From the NCBI RefSeq assembly GCF_014218355.1, contig NZ_AP023368.1:186001-250000 (forward strand): a stretch of DNA of 64,000 nt. Reading direction: 5' to 3'. The stretch's first letter is position 1. Each line of letters opens with the position of its first letter. Both the position numbers and the translations under genes were made by a program. Origin of the DNA: Anaerocolumna chitinilytica (GTDB taxonomy: Bacteria; Bacillota; Clostridia; Lachnospirales; Lachnospiraceae). This document shows, piece by piece, positions 35,955 to 44,891 of this stretch. The notes under the pieces are model-generated. The model searched no databases, was not told the origin of the DNA, and saw only the letters and a list, made by a program, of their open reading frames with translations.

Positions 35955-37082
35955 ATGAAAGTATCAAAATCAATTGATTTTCTTCTCGAAAATGCAGGAC
36001 CGGTAATTCAATACAGGCTGCGGAAAGAAATTCTTTGCAATCTAAAGAAAACAGAAGAAGAAAATCTATTGGAACAAATCTATCAAACGCCTAATTTTAA
36101 ACTACTGGAGCGCTATGTCAAGCCTAATGGATATATTGGCAGCGGAGCACACAGTTGGGATAATTGGCGGGGGGTGATACTCCACAAAACACCTTTGCAG
36201 GATGGTGAAGCAGCTGCGAGGCTGCTGTCCTATTTCGCTATACCCAAAACGCACCCGGTTGTGGCAAATTTCGTTGCAGCAATGCGTGACGAAGAAATTA
36301 TGCGAAAAGAATTTTCCTATATCCCACCTGAAGTAGAGCGATATGAAAATCGGTTCCGTGGAATCCGCAGCGGATTTTCATTGATGATTTTAGTCTATAC
36401 TATGCAGGCCATGCTAGGTTACGGTGATGACGAGTATGTACAACCTTTTCAGAATGTTGCACTGGAAGCCTTTGAGAGTATATTACCGCTTTCATCACTC
36501 AATGAAATAACGAAGACACGTCAAAGCAAAGGGAAATATAACTATCCCTATATCGAGGAAGATACGAGTTTTCCCGGTCAATACCATTTAGAAGCTTTGG
36601 CTTATACAAACGCATGGCGAACGCCAGAAAATATAGTGCTGATAGCGAATGCACTTAATCATTATAATGCAATTCTACAAGGGACAAATCTTATTCACGT
36701 CAAGATCGGCTCGAAGTATTATGTTCCCTTTCCACTAAATATGTCAAACAGCCCTGTCCGGCCATTTCGTTCAGATGTAATTGACAATATAACTTATCGG
36801 CGCTTGCTGACAGAAATCGCAATGCTTGGTGTAGGTGAAAGTGTTGGGGTGATAAAAGATTCTATAGCGGGTATTGAGGAAGCTATAGGTGGAGATGGCA
36901 TACTAAAAATGAGATTTGATTTGCCACATAACAAACGCTACTCCCCAAAGAACATTGAATATCCAACCCCTTATGTTGATGTACGTCTGGAACCGGATTA
37001 TAAACGTAAATACGCCCTTGAATGCGATTTGACTTTTTGGGCGGTGCAATTATTATGTCTTTGTGGCAATGCAGAATTCTGA
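35955..37082 (+). CDS. Unknown 375-aa protein
   Basis: I do not recognise the family. It is a soluble protein without signal peptide or TM segment. It begins MKVSKSIDFLLENAGPVIQYR, then a helical region and GYIGSGAHSWDNWRGVILHKTPLQDGEAAARLLSYF, reminiscent of an alpha/alpha toroid (prenyltransferase/terpenoid-cyclase-like) fold, although that is only a pattern impression. The C-terminal part reads YPTPYVDVRLEPDYKRKYALECDLTFWAVQLL. The start at 35955 is set by GCGGAGGG (35944-35951); an open frame extends 14 codons further upstream without a ribosome site. It is the first gene of the accessory array at 35.9-48.4 kb. Confidence 0.6.
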   Translation: MKVSKSIDFLLENAGPVIQYRLRKEILCNLKKTEEENLLEQIYQTPNFKLLERYVKPNGYIGSGAHSWDNWRGVILHKTPLQDGEAAARLLSYFAIPKTHPVVANFVAAMRDEEIMRKEFSYIPPEVERYENRFRGIRSGFSLMILVYTMQAMLGYGDDEYVQPFQNVALEAFESILPLSSLNEITKTRQSKGKYNYPYIEEDTSFPGQYHLEALAYTNAWRTPENIVLIANALNHYNAILQGTNLIHVKIGSKYYVPFPLNMSNSPVRPFRSDVIDNITYRRLLTEIAMLGVGESVGVIKDSIAGIEEAIGGDGILKMRFDLPHNKRYSPKNIEYPTPYVDVRLEPDYKRKYALECDLTFWAVQLLCLCGNAEF

Positions 37083-37180
37083 GAACGAGAAAAGGATATA
37101 AAGTTATCTGCTAAATATATTACTTAGGCTTATAGAATGCAAGTGAAATAGCAAAACAGAATTGACAGGAAGGTAACAGA

Positions 37181-37849
37181 ATGATACAAGCAGTAATTTT
37201 TGACATGTTTGAAACTTTAATTACACACTATCACACTCCGCTATATTTTGGAGCCCAGATGGCTAAGGATGCAGGAATCCCGGAAGATAAATTCCAGTCA
37301 CTCTGGCGGCCGACTGAGTATGAACGCACGATAGGAAAGTTAACATTTGAGAAAACATTAGAATCAATACTTAGAGAAAACAATTGTTATTCTGAAGCAC
37401 TCTTAAAGAAAATTGTAGATAAGCGTGTAGCAGCAAAGGAAGAGTGTTTTAGATATTTACATCCCGAAATTATACCAATGCTTACAGCATTGAAAGAAAA
37501 AGGACTTTTGATTGGATTAATAAGTAACTGCTTTTCTGAGGAAGCGGACGTAATCCGAAGAAGTGAACTATTTACATATTTTGATGCGGTTTATCTTTCC
37601 TGTGAACAGGGGATTCAAAAACCAGAAGAGGAAATTTTTAAGAGGTGTTTGGAGAGCCTATCTGTGAAAGCAGAGAACTGTGTTTACATTGGAGATGGAG
37701 GCAGCAGTGAATTGGAAGCAGCCAGAAAACTTGGGATGAAAGCGGTTCAAGCAGTTTGGTATTTACAGGAAGGAACAACCCAACCTTCAAAACGAAAGCA
37801 TGACTTTTTTCAATTAGAAAGACCCCTTGATGTGTTGAATTTGTTGTAA
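37181..37849 (+). CDS. HAD-superfamily hydrolase
   Basis: This 222-aa cytoplasmic phosphatase-like protein has motif I FDMFETLIT (the first Asp is the nucleophile; the position two after it is Phe rather than Asp, a variation seen in dehalogenase-type and some REG-2-like HADs), motif II LISNC, motif III Lys in QKPEEEIF and motif IV YIGDGGSSELEAA. A helical cap lies between residues about 20 and 85. The Phe replacing the usual general-acid Asp makes ordinary phosphatase chemistry doubtful and haloacid dehalogenase-like chemistry possible. AGGAAGGT precedes the ATG. There is no functional link to neighbours. Confidence 0.85.
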   Translation: MIQAVIFDMFETLITHYHTPLYFGAQMAKDAGIPEDKFQSLWRPTEYERTIGKLTFEKTLESILRENNCYSEALLKKIVDKRVAAKEECFRYLHPEIIPMLTALKEKGLLIGLISNCFSEEADVIRRSELFTYFDAVYLSCEQGIQKPEEEIFKRCLESLSVKAENCVYIGDGGSSELEAARKLGMKAVQAVWYLQEGTTQPSKRKHDFFQLERPLDVLNLL

Positions 37850-37983
37850 ACTTGAATGTTTGTTCAATTCGAATATACCTTTTGATTGAAAGAATTTTAT
37901 GAAATTCCCAGTTTCCGATTATTTAACACATAGGTAACTGCAAATTAAGATGTATATTATATATAGAATAAGAGGTAAAAATT

Positions 37984-38526
37984 ATGTTTGAATTTAAAAT
38001 TAATTTAGATGATGATGATTATTTATTATTTAATCAATATCATTTATTAAATAGTCCTTCAGGAAAAAAACTTTTGAGTGTAAATCGCTTTATCGCTCCC
38101 ATCATATCTTTAATGCTCATATTTATATTTTGTATTTCAGGGGCTGATTTGGGTCTGATTATAGTTGAGGCTATTATATTGGGGATTATTTCTATTTGGT
38201 GGTTGTTTAACAGCAAAAAGAAGATTCTTAAATCCATGAATAAGAGAATAATGAAATTAAAAAAGGAAGGCAGGCTCCCTTATAGTAACGAAGCCATCTT
38301 AAAGTTCGATGATGAGAGAATTCATGAGATTACGCCAAATACGGAAAATACAACAAAGTATTCATTAATTGAAAAAGTTGCTGTAACAGAAAAAGCTATC
38401 TATATTTATATTAGTTCTATACAGGCATATATTCTTCCTATAACCGCTTTTTCAGGTGAAATGGAAAAACAAAAATTTTTAGAGTTTATTAATAGGAAAG
38501 CTGAGATATTAAAAGATACAAAATAA
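37984..38526 (+). CDS. YcxB-like membrane protein
   Basis: This 180-aa protein begins with a short cytoplasmic beta segment (FEFKINLDDDDYLLFNQYHL), then two adjacent TM helices (about residues 37-55 and 58-76), a basic stretch (SKKKILKSMNKRIMKLKKEG) and a C-terminal beta-rich domain (EAILKFDDERIHEITPNTENTTKYSLIEKVAVTEKAIYIYIS). This layout matches the YcxB-like family, whose function is unknown. SD AGAGGT precedes the ATG. Confidence is moderate because the family is defined mostly by layout. Confidence 0.6.
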   Translation: MFEFKINLDDDDYLLFNQYHLLNSPSGKKLLSVNRFIAPIISLMLIFIFCISGADLGLIIVEAIILGIISIWWLFNSKKKILKSMNKRIMKLKKEGRLPYSNEAILKFDDERIHEITPNTENTTKYSLIEKVAVTEKAIYIYISSIQAYILPITAFSGEMEKQKFLEFINRKAEILKDTK

Positions 38527-38565
38527 GCTTAAGAATGAAGTTACTATATAAAACAGGAGGTTATT

Positions 38566-39078
38566 ATGAATAGGTTAATTACAGAGACTTTACGAAGCCA
38601 GTTTGATTCTACATTTCATATGGCACAAGTACTAGTAAAGGTTTGTCCCGAGGATATCTGGGCCGAATCCTATAACGAAGTGCCTTTTTGGCAGCAGGTT
38701 TTTCACTATGTTTATTACATAGATTTCTGGATGCGGGAAAAACATGATGATAGTGAATGGCGTTCAATGATTTTTGATGATGCTTATACCACCGATTTGT
38801 ATGCAGAGAGTTATGAAGGATTATATATCTCTCAAGTTAAAATGCTGGAATACCTTGATGTAATACAAAAGAAATCTACTTACTTGTTTGATAATCTAAA
38901 TGATGAAAAATTGAGCACTTCCGTGTTTGGAAATAATCCGCAATTTACTTATGCGGATGTAATTATAGGACAGATAAGACATATCATGTATAATATTGGC
39001 TACTTAAATGGAATTTTGCGGGAATTGGGATTGCCGGAATCGGATTGGTATGCCTATAATGAGCCGGAAGGGTCGTAA
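38566..39078 (+). CDS. DinB-family protein
   Basis: This 170-aa soluble four-helix bundle protein has the DinB/YfiT pattern: the first helix ends in FWQQVFHYVYYIDFWM with a candidate metal-binding His, and a later helix reads IGQIRHIMYNIGYLNGILRE with a second His. The metal (often Ni or Zn) and substrate are unknown; family members include thiol-dependent transferases. AGGAGG precedes the ATG. It lies alone in the accessory array. Confidence 0.8.
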   Translation: MNRLITETLRSQFDSTFHMAQVLVKVCPEDIWAESYNEVPFWQQVFHYVYYIDFWMREKHDDSEWRSMIFDDAYTTDLYAESYEGLYISQVKMLEYLDVIQKKSTYLFDNLNDEKLSTSVFGNNPQFTYADVIIGQIRHIMYNIGYLNGILRELGLPESDWYAYNEPEGS

Positions 39079-39132
39079 ACATATTTACACGGTGATAAGA
39101 GAAGTGCAGGAAGTTGCAGAGGATATATTGCT

Positions 39133-39513
39133 ATGGGATTTTGGATTTTTATGTTGATTATTGATTTACTAATTCCTGTTACGATGATTGGGTATGGAAG
39201 AAGCTTTTGGAAAAAAGCACCCAAAGAAATAAATGCAGTATATGGGTATAGAACATCAATGTCCATGAAAAATAGAGATACCTGGGTTTTTGCTCATAAT
39301 TACTTTGGTAAGCTGTGGTTTATAAGTGGAATGATTTTACTGCCGATATCAGTAATTCCTATGCTTTGTATTATTGGAAGGACAGAAAATGTAGTTGGGA
39401 CGGTAGGTGGGGTAGTATGTTTTGTTCAAATGATACCTCTTACTGGTGTAATTATTCCCACGGAAATAGCACTTAAAAGACATTTTGACAAAAATGGATA
39501 CAGGCGTAAGTGA
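39133..39513 (+). CDS. SdpI-family membrane protein
   Basis: This 126-aa protein has three TM helices (about residues 5-22, 60-80, 88-108). The family signature between TM1 and TM2 is clear: AVYGYRTSMSMKNRDTWVFAHNYFGKLW, matching the G(Y/I)RT...S..N...W..AH pattern of SdpI. In Bacillus, SdpI is an immunity protein against the SdpC toxin; many short homologues have no known toxin partner, and none is seen here. SD GAGG lies nine bases before the ATG. Confidence 0.8.
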   Translation: MGFWIFMLIIDLLIPVTMIGYGRSFWKKAPKEINAVYGYRTSMSMKNRDTWVFAHNYFGKLWFISGMILLPISVIPMLCIIGRTENVVGTVGGVVCFVQMIPLTGVIIPTEIALKRHFDKNGYRRK

Positions 39514-39548
39514 AGATATAGGTAATTGGAATATAAGGAGAAGGAAGT

Positions 39549-40361
39549 TTGTTAATAAATATAGGAAATCATGAATTTACAGAAGTTTGGGATGGTGTCC
39601 TATATAAAAAACTTTCTAATTACCCCAATATTAGCGATTGGGAACTGCGCAACATCCTGGAGTTTGCTGAGTATGAAAAGAATCACGGAAGAAACTGTGA
39701 GATTGTATGTGAAGAAAGCAGAATACTTCATTTGGTTCAAGAAGCATTCAGTCAAAAAGAGAAATATATGGGCATCCCAAAGCCGGATAAGATTTCAGAA
39801 TGTACAGCATGTCCAAAACGAAAGGGATGTATGACTGATTTGGTTTGCCATACCACATCCATAGAGAATGCTATAAGTATTTTTAAGTGTGGAAGTCTCT
39901 TATCGGCACTAAATGTCAGAAGAGTACCGGTTGAACAGCTGATGGCTGAGGATAGAAATGCAGCAGGCGACCCAGCTGATTACTTTGAGTATATTATGTT
40001 CGCATGGGGGAATTGCCAAGCAGGAGACAGGCTGGTCATGGAACGAAAATTAAAACGGTTTCCAACAGAGGAGGATTTAAGCAGTCATTTTACACCTGGG
40101 ATTAGATTTTATTTTAAATATGATGAGCTTATAAATCATCCTGCCTGTATATGTGATGGTGTTTTACCGATGAAAGTAAAAGATGAAGTGATTTTAAAGG
40201 ATTGGATATATAAAATTGTAGTGCCAGTTGAAGCAAAGGAAGCAATAGAAAAATATATACCTAATATGTTAAATGAGAATATTGTATATGTAGAAAATAA
40301 TGGTTTGGATATTTGGGACTGGTCTGAAAAAGTATATTCTCTTGTTCAATCGCTTCAGTGA
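39549..40361 (+). CDS. Unknown 270-aa protein with ADP-ribosyltransferase-like motif order
   Basis: This soluble protein is of unassigned function. It has a CX2CX4C cluster (CTACPKRKGC, about residues 86-95) that may bind metal, then VCHTTSIENAISIFKCGSLLSA. The His-Thr followed by ISIxxxGxLL resembles the start of the RNA 2'-phosphotransferase/DarT-like ART fold. Further on come DYFEYIMFAWGN, TPGIRFYFKYDEL and LPMKVKDEVILKDW. The same ordered blocks occur in the protein at 43538, so the two appear to be relatives. Homologues carry uninformative database names, as far as I recall. The start is a TTG after AAGGAGAAGGAAG. Confidence 0.6.
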   Translation: MLINIGNHEFTEVWDGVLYKKLSNYPNISDWELRNILEFAEYEKNHGRNCEIVCEESRILHLVQEAFSQKEKYMGIPKPDKISECTACPKRKGCMTDLVCHTTSIENAISIFKCGSLLSALNVRRVPVEQLMAEDRNAAGDPADYFEYIMFAWGNCQAGDRLVMERKLKRFPTEEDLSSHFTPGIRFYFKYDELINHPACICDGVLPMKVKDEVILKDWIYKIVVPVEAKEAIEKYIPNMLNENIVYVENNGLDIWDWSEKVYSLVQSLQ

Positions 40362-40447
40362 TGAGGTATTAATGGTAAAACGTTTTTGAGATATGTTATG
40401 GAAAGAGTAAATAAATAAAAATTTCATGATTAAAGTGGAGGAAACAA

Positions 40448-41236
40448 ATGTATCAGCATCATATAGAATCAATCGAAAATATGAAGAATTATTTTGCAGC
40501 GAAAGAAGAAGTGATTGCGCTCGTCTTTGGAGGATCTGTAGCAAAAGGATGTGAAAGGGAAGATTCCGACTTAGATGCAATGGTTGTTATTTCTGATGAA
40601 AAATATGCAGAACGAAAAGCTCGAAATGCTACTGCAGAAACAATTGATGATTTGTGTACATATGCTAGCGGTTATATCGATGTAAAATATATGACGAAGC
40701 AGTTCTTAAAAGATGCAGCCGAAAAAGGAAGTGAGCCTTCCAGAAATGCCTTTGTGAAAGCAAAAGTCCTGTTTACGAAGGACTCAGAAATTCCTGATAT
40801 TGTAGCCAAAATCCCTGTGTTTCAAGAGAAGGAAAAAGATGAAAAAATGTTATCTTTTTATTCAGACTTTTGGTTAAATTATTATTACTTTTTAAAAAGC
40901 TGTCCTGTAGATGGTTATATGCAGCTACATGCCACCAATGAAGTAATCTACAGTATATATCGTATGGTATTACAGCAAAATAATATATTATTTCCCAGCA
41001 ATCGTAGACTTGAAGAATTTGTAAACTCTATATCAACGGATACCAAGCATCTTGTAAGCCTTGGTAAAAAATTTGCTGCATCCCAAAATATCAAGGATGG
41101 AGACGAATTTGTAGACTGCTTCTTTAAGCTGATAGATTACAAATTTCCGGAAGATATAGGTGTTGTATTATCACAGTATACAACAGATTTCGAGCAATGG
41201 TGGAGAAACCCCAGACCGAATATCAATGAATGGTAA
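40448..41236 (+). CDS. Nucleotidyltransferase-domain protein
   Basis: This 262-aa cytoplasmic protein of the polymerase-beta superfamily has the active-site loop FGGSVAKGCEREDSDLDAMV (residues about 28-47), giving GS followed by DxD for two-metal catalysis; a third acidic position may be in YIDVKY. The C-terminal half is helical. Stand-alone proteins of this size include aminoglycoside or nucleotide adenylyltransferases and toxins. No antitoxin-like (HEPN) partner adjoins it. GGAGG precedes the ATG. A second unrelated-looking member is at 44892. Confidence 0.82.
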   Translation: MYQHHIESIENMKNYFAAKEEVIALVFGGSVAKGCEREDSDLDAMVVISDEKYAERKARNATAETIDDLCTYASGYIDVKYMTKQFLKDAAEKGSEPSRNAFVKAKVLFTKDSEIPDIVAKIPVFQEKEKDEKMLSFYSDFWLNYYYFLKSCPVDGYMQLHATNEVIYSIYRMVLQQNNILFPSNRRLEEFVNSISTDTKHLVSLGKKFAASQNIKDGDEFVDCFFKLIDYKFPEDIGVVLSQYTTDFEQWWRNPRPNINEW

Positions 41237-41274
41237 ATAGCGAAACCCCACTTCTGTGAAAGGATAACGCCTTT

Positions 41275-42228
41275 ATGAAATGGATAGAACAATACCCAAA
41301 GAATGTTAAGCCTTCTTATGAGCAATTAATCGAGTTTCTACCGGAAAGAATTCGCGAGCTTTTTTTTCTTTTCGACAACATAATGGCGTCCAGTTATAAA
41401 GTGTATAATAACTACCCGCGTTTTGACAAAACTTCCGGCTGGATATATGGCTATTGCCGAAATTATCGTGTTGAGTTATTATTTGTTACTATCGGCGATA
41501 ATTCTTTCAAGGCTTTAGGTGTAACTGTTATAGATGAGGATTCTTTAAATGACCTGCTTGAAAGATGCAAGGAAAAATATGAAGATGGTTATGAAGAAAG
41601 ATATGCACTATTAACAGCTGCGAAAAAAGCAAATCAAATAAACAGGTCAAAGGCTCGTATGGCTCGTGAGAAAGAGGAACTTAAGGAGCTGACTGAAAAC
41701 ATTGATCTTTCAAAGTTTAATAAATGTAAATGGGCTGAAAAAGTATCGCGAAATAAGTTAGTCAAACTATATCAGGACGAAGCAAAAGGTCTTCTGGATG
41801 AACATTTGCTGGATGAAATCGGATACACCTTTTATGCCCGCTGCAAGCAGGCCAGAGATACCCGTGAAGGTTTAGAAAGAGGTGAAATAATCTGTCATCA
41901 CTGCAATGCAGTGCATAAAGCCGTCAGTTATACCGGCCTGATAGCCTGCCCATGCGGATACTATTATACATACCGGGAATACCGCCGCAGTTGTAACGCA
42001 AATAATGTGCCCGGAGGACGCGCTACAGAAATATTTAACGCTTTTACGGATAACTGGCTGCTGTGTAAAACCACAAGTGAAAAGATGCTGTTAATAGACG
42101 GGTTGGTTCACGAATGTCATGTTAGTGCTATGACAGGTGAAAAGGGCAGAAGTGTTTGCATGAATTTAATGGAAGGGACCCTTTCTCAGATAAAAGATAT
42201 GCTGGAAATGTTGGCAGGAAGTAAATGA
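41275..42228 (+). CDS. Unknown 317-aa protein with zinc-ribbon-like C-terminal half
   Basis: The family is not recognised. The N-terminal about 105 residues form a compact domain (FDNIMASSYKVYNNYPRFDKTSGWIYGYCR...VELLFVTIGDN). A charged helical linker follows (about 115-150; AKKANQINRSKARMAREKEELKELTE). The C-terminal half has IICHHCNAVHKAV...ACPCGYYYTYREYRRSC, a CX2C/CXC zinc-ribbon-like cluster, and ends in PGGRATEIFNAF...SEKMLLIDGLVHECHVS and VCMNLMEGTL. That last segment looks like a conserved helical module, and the His/Cys/Glu residues in it could be catalytic or metal-binding. AAAGGAT precedes the ATG. Confidence 0.55.
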   Translation: MKWIEQYPKNVKPSYEQLIEFLPERIRELFFLFDNIMASSYKVYNNYPRFDKTSGWIYGYCRNYRVELLFVTIGDNSFKALGVTVIDEDSLNDLLERCKEKYEDGYEERYALLTAAKKANQINRSKARMAREKEELKELTENIDLSKFNKCKWAEKVSRNKLVKLYQDEAKGLLDEHLLDEIGYTFYARCKQARDTREGLERGEIICHHCNAVHKAVSYTGLIACPCGYYYTYREYRRSCNANNVPGGRATEIFNAFTDNWLLCKTTSEKMLLIDGLVHECHVSAMTGEKGRSVCMNLMEGTLSQIKDMLEMLAGSK

Positions 42229-42247
42229 GACAAAAATAGAGGTAGAT

Positions 42248-42865
42248 ATGATACAAATATACTGGATTACTTGTTCCATCATAAGCTGGCTGGTAATAGC
42301 TACTATCATTAATTGTATACTTATGGGAGTTCCCATACCAACCATTTCAAAAAAAAGTTATCCCCCAGCACATATTATAAAAAGTGAAAATGTTATCAAC
42401 ATTCAACAAAACTTTGAATGTTCCGGGTATTCCACGGCATACCTCATGCGGCATTTAGGAATGCAGGTGAATGGGGAAGACCTCTATAAAATAATGCCGA
42501 ATAAAATGAAAAATGGATGTGTTTATCCAAAAGGGGTTGTAAGGTTGTTAAATCAACAAGGCCTTAAAGCCACCCTTCGTATTGGAACGATAGCAGAGCT
42601 GAAAAAAGAGGTTAGCAAAGATATTCCTGTTATCGTATTTATTAAAGTACATAAAGATCAAAGTTATTTGCATTTTGTTCCTGTTATTGGATATGATGAA
42701 GAATATTTTTATATAGCAGAATCCCTTAAAGAGTTAGTGAATGTAGAGGATATGAGCTGCAACCGCCAGGTATCGATTTCTGAGTTCAAAGAGATTTGGA
42801 ATACAAGTGATTGGAAGATGCCCTTTTATAAAAATGTATATATCACAGTTAGTTCAAAGAAGTAA
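42248..42865 (+). CDS. Membrane-anchored C39-like cysteine peptidase
   Basis: This 205-aa protein has one N-terminal TM helix (about residues 5-26). A papain-like C39-family domain follows: the catalytic Cys is in NFECSGYSTAYLMRHLG, with a His in SYLHFVPVIGYDEEYFYIAES. Domains of this type either cleave peptides (bacteriocin leader peptidases) or are stand-alone surface proteases. No ABC exporter or bacteriocin gene adjoins, so this is likely the stand-alone type. AGAGGT precedes the ATG. Confidence 0.7.
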   Translation: MIQIYWITCSIISWLVIATIINCILMGVPIPTISKKSYPPAHIIKSENVINIQQNFECSGYSTAYLMRHLGMQVNGEDLYKIMPNKMKNGCVYPKGVVRLLNQQGLKATLRIGTIAELKKEVSKDIPVIVFIKVHKDQSYLHFVPVIGYDEEYFYIAESLKELVNVEDMSCNRQVSISEFKEIWNTSDWKMPFYKNVYITVSSKK

Positions 42866-43049
42866 TTCGAGGTTAGATACATTTAGTGATACTGGATAAA
42901 GCATATGGATGGAAAACAATGAGTAGCCCATTTGTTTACAAGGGAATTTCCTTTATGTTATCCTTAATAGGATGGGTATTTTGTTAACAATTTCTCTGGA
43001 TCGTAAATACGGATTAATCAAATAAAACAATTAAATGGGAGGACATTTC

Positions 43050-43514
43050 ATGCAGAATATAAGAATAATCAAAATACCGCAATTAAAAGTAGTAAGCTCA
43101 GGGGCAATAACTAACATGGAGGAATTTGAGGCCTTTGATAAATGGTGGTCAAAAATAGACGTAAGTCATTATATCACACCGCGTGACTTTATGTGGTATA
43201 ACGAGAAAGAGAAATGTATGGAATGGGTTTTCGCTGTACCTGATAATTATAATAACTTTGATAAATATAAATTAATAGATTTTCCAGGTGGTCTATATGC
43301 GGTTGCAACATCGAAGGACACGGAGGAAGATTGCAATAATACAAAAGAACAGATTCGCAAATGGGTTATTGAAAGTGGTTGCTTTGAATTATCAACTACT
43401 AATAACGATATAACAACGCGCTATACAATGTCTCATGTAATAACACCAAAAATATTTAATACAAAGATGGGATATCATCTAACTGATAATTTTGTTCCTA
43501 TTGTAGCAATATAG
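43050..43514 (+). CDS. GyrI-like/effector-binding domain protein
   Basis: This 154-aa stand-alone ligand-binding protein resembles GyrI-like/AraC effector-binding domains: IRIIKIPQLKVVSSGAI at the start, a central FMWYNEKEKCMEWVFAVP, and GGLYAVATSKDTEEDCNNTKEQIRKWV with ending FNTKMGYHLTDNFVPI. There is no DNA-binding domain. Such proteins can sequester small hydrophobic compounds or hydrolyse them. The ATG at 43050 (after GGGAGG) is preferred over that at 43035, which overlaps the ribosome site. Confidence 0.75.
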   Translation: MQNIRIIKIPQLKVVSSGAITNMEEFEAFDKWWSKIDVSHYITPRDFMWYNEKEKCMEWVFAVPDNYNNFDKYKLIDFPGGLYAVATSKDTEEDCNNTKEQIRKWVIESGCFELSTTNNDITTRYTMSHVITPKIFNTKMGYHLTDNFVPIVAI

Positions 43515-43537
43515 TAATTATGGTGAAAGGTGATAAA

Positions 43538-44329
43538 TTGATATACATAGCAAATTCTGATTGGAGTCCTACTAAAAGGAATCCATTTACAACCGACGGT
43601 ACATACGATGAAAATTGGTCATCCTTTATATACGATCCAAGCATAACTTATTTTACGAATGTCTATCCTGAATCAAAGCTGCATGTGATTAGATTCTCTC
43701 CGGATGCTGACAAAAATTACATACGTTTATTTGACTTTTTAAATTATGAAACCTCTTATCAAAGAAATGTAATAATAAAAGTATGCTTAGGCATGAATGC
43801 GGAAGATATAATTGAGCTCTTCCACAAAACATCACACCGGATTGAATACCGCAGTACTGATGAAAAATATATGGTACACAGTACAACGCTGTCTGCCTGG
43901 GAGTCAATTAAGCAAGATGGAGGATTATTATCCCCTAATTTATTAAAGAAGAATAACAGAGCGGTAAATGAAATTGGATTAAAACCACTGAATGAGCCGA
44001 AGGATTATTCTGATTACATTATGTTGGATGTACTTGACGGTTGTGGTGAACTTGTTGTAAATTCCCATAACCTTGGATATGTCTGTATTGATCCAGATAT
44101 TAATTATATACCAGGTGTAAGATTATATTTCGATGTGAAGAAAATATTTGCAGCCGGATTAGTAACTCGTGATGGATTACACCTGGTTAAGGTAAAGGAC
44201 AGGCTCCCATTACAGGATTGTCTACTTGCTACTATTACGGCAAATGACTTTGAATCGAGTATACAGTGGACTCCGTCTTTGTTTACCCAAAAAGCAAATG
44301 AACTCTTCTATTCGAAATTCATAGGATGA
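43538..44329 (+). CDS. Unknown 263-aa protein, relative of the protein at 39549
   Basis: This soluble protein is of unknown function. The central part, MVHSTTLSAWESIKQDGGLLSPN, gives an H-x-T followed by an I-x-x-x-G-x-L-L-S block as in RNA 2'-phosphotransferase/DarT-like ART folds. The later DYSDYIMLDV, IPGVRLYFDVKKIF and HLVKVKDRLPLQD match, in order, blocks of the protein at 39549. The N-terminal part (SDWSPTKRNPFTTDGTYDENWSSFIYDPS) is unique. The TTG at 43538 is the likely start because AAAGGTG lies just before it; an ATG at 43520 is possible. It follows the effector-binding gene closely (24 bp) and may be co-transcribed. Confidence 0.55.
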   Translation: MIYIANSDWSPTKRNPFTTDGTYDENWSSFIYDPSITYFTNVYPESKLHVIRFSPDADKNYIRLFDFLNYETSYQRNVIIKVCLGMNAEDIIELFHKTSHRIEYRSTDEKYMVHSTTLSAWESIKQDGGLLSPNLLKKNNRAVNEIGLKPLNEPKDYSDYIMLDVLDGCGELVVNSHNLGYVCIDPDINYIPGVRLYFDVKKIFAAGLVTRDGLHLVKVKDRLPLQDCLLATITANDFESSIQWTPSLFTQKANELFYSKFIG

Positions 44330-44429
44330 GCAAAACGAGAAGTCAATATAACTTCCCGTTATATTAATAAAGTCAATAAGAAATTGAGGTTTTACTAGTT
44401 GTTAAATTAAAAGAGGAGGTATTAATATT

Positions 44430-44855
44430 ATGGATGAGGAATTGAAGATTAAAATGTATTCGTTTACGATGGATTGCAAAGACCCCCATGAGTTAGCAAA
44501 ATTTTATGGGGCTTTACTTAATTGGGAAGTAATGTCTATGGATGAAGGCTGGGCATGTGTGTATGCACCAGGGACCTATCAGGGAACCTATCCTTCTATA
44601 TTATTTCAACAAAACCCTGAGTATAAACCGCCTGTGTGGCCGGAAAAGCCGGATGCCCAACAGCAGATGGCACATCTGGACTTTGCTGTAAATGATTTGG
44701 AGAAAGCAGTTCAACATGCAATTCATTGTGGAGCAGTAATTGCAGAGGAGCAATTTTCTGATGATTGGAGAGTTATGCTTGACCCTGCCGGACACCCTTT
44801 TTGCTTATGTCAAATGAAATCAATAATTGAGAGTCCCCAATTTGGGTTGTTATAA
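44430..44855 (+). CDS. VOC-family (glyoxalase-like) protein
   Basis: This 141-aa protein has the two beta-alpha-beta-beta-beta halves of the vicinal-oxygen-chelate fold: FTMDCKDPHELAKFYGALLNWEV and MAHLDFAVNDLEKAVQHAIHCGAV, ending VMLDPAGHPFCLCQM with a typical metal-ligand position. Candidate metal ligands include H in AHLDF and H in GHPF. It probably acts on a small molecule (detoxification or drug binding); the substrate is unknown. SD AGAGGAGG precedes the ATG. Confidence 0.85.
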   Translation: MDEELKIKMYSFTMDCKDPHELAKFYGALLNWEVMSMDEGWACVYAPGTYQGTYPSILFQQNPEYKPPVWPEKPDAQQQMAHLDFAVNDLEKAVQHAIHCGAVIAEEQFSDDWRVMLDPAGHPFCLCQMKSIIESPQFGLL

Positions 44856-44891
44856 AAATCATCAAGTAATTCACAAATTACCGGAGGCAGA

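Noticed and set aside
39549..40361. Calling the 270-aa protein a phosphate ABC transporter ATPase, a name I recall being attached to similar sequences
   Set aside because: There is no Walker A, Walker B or ABC signature motif in the sequence.
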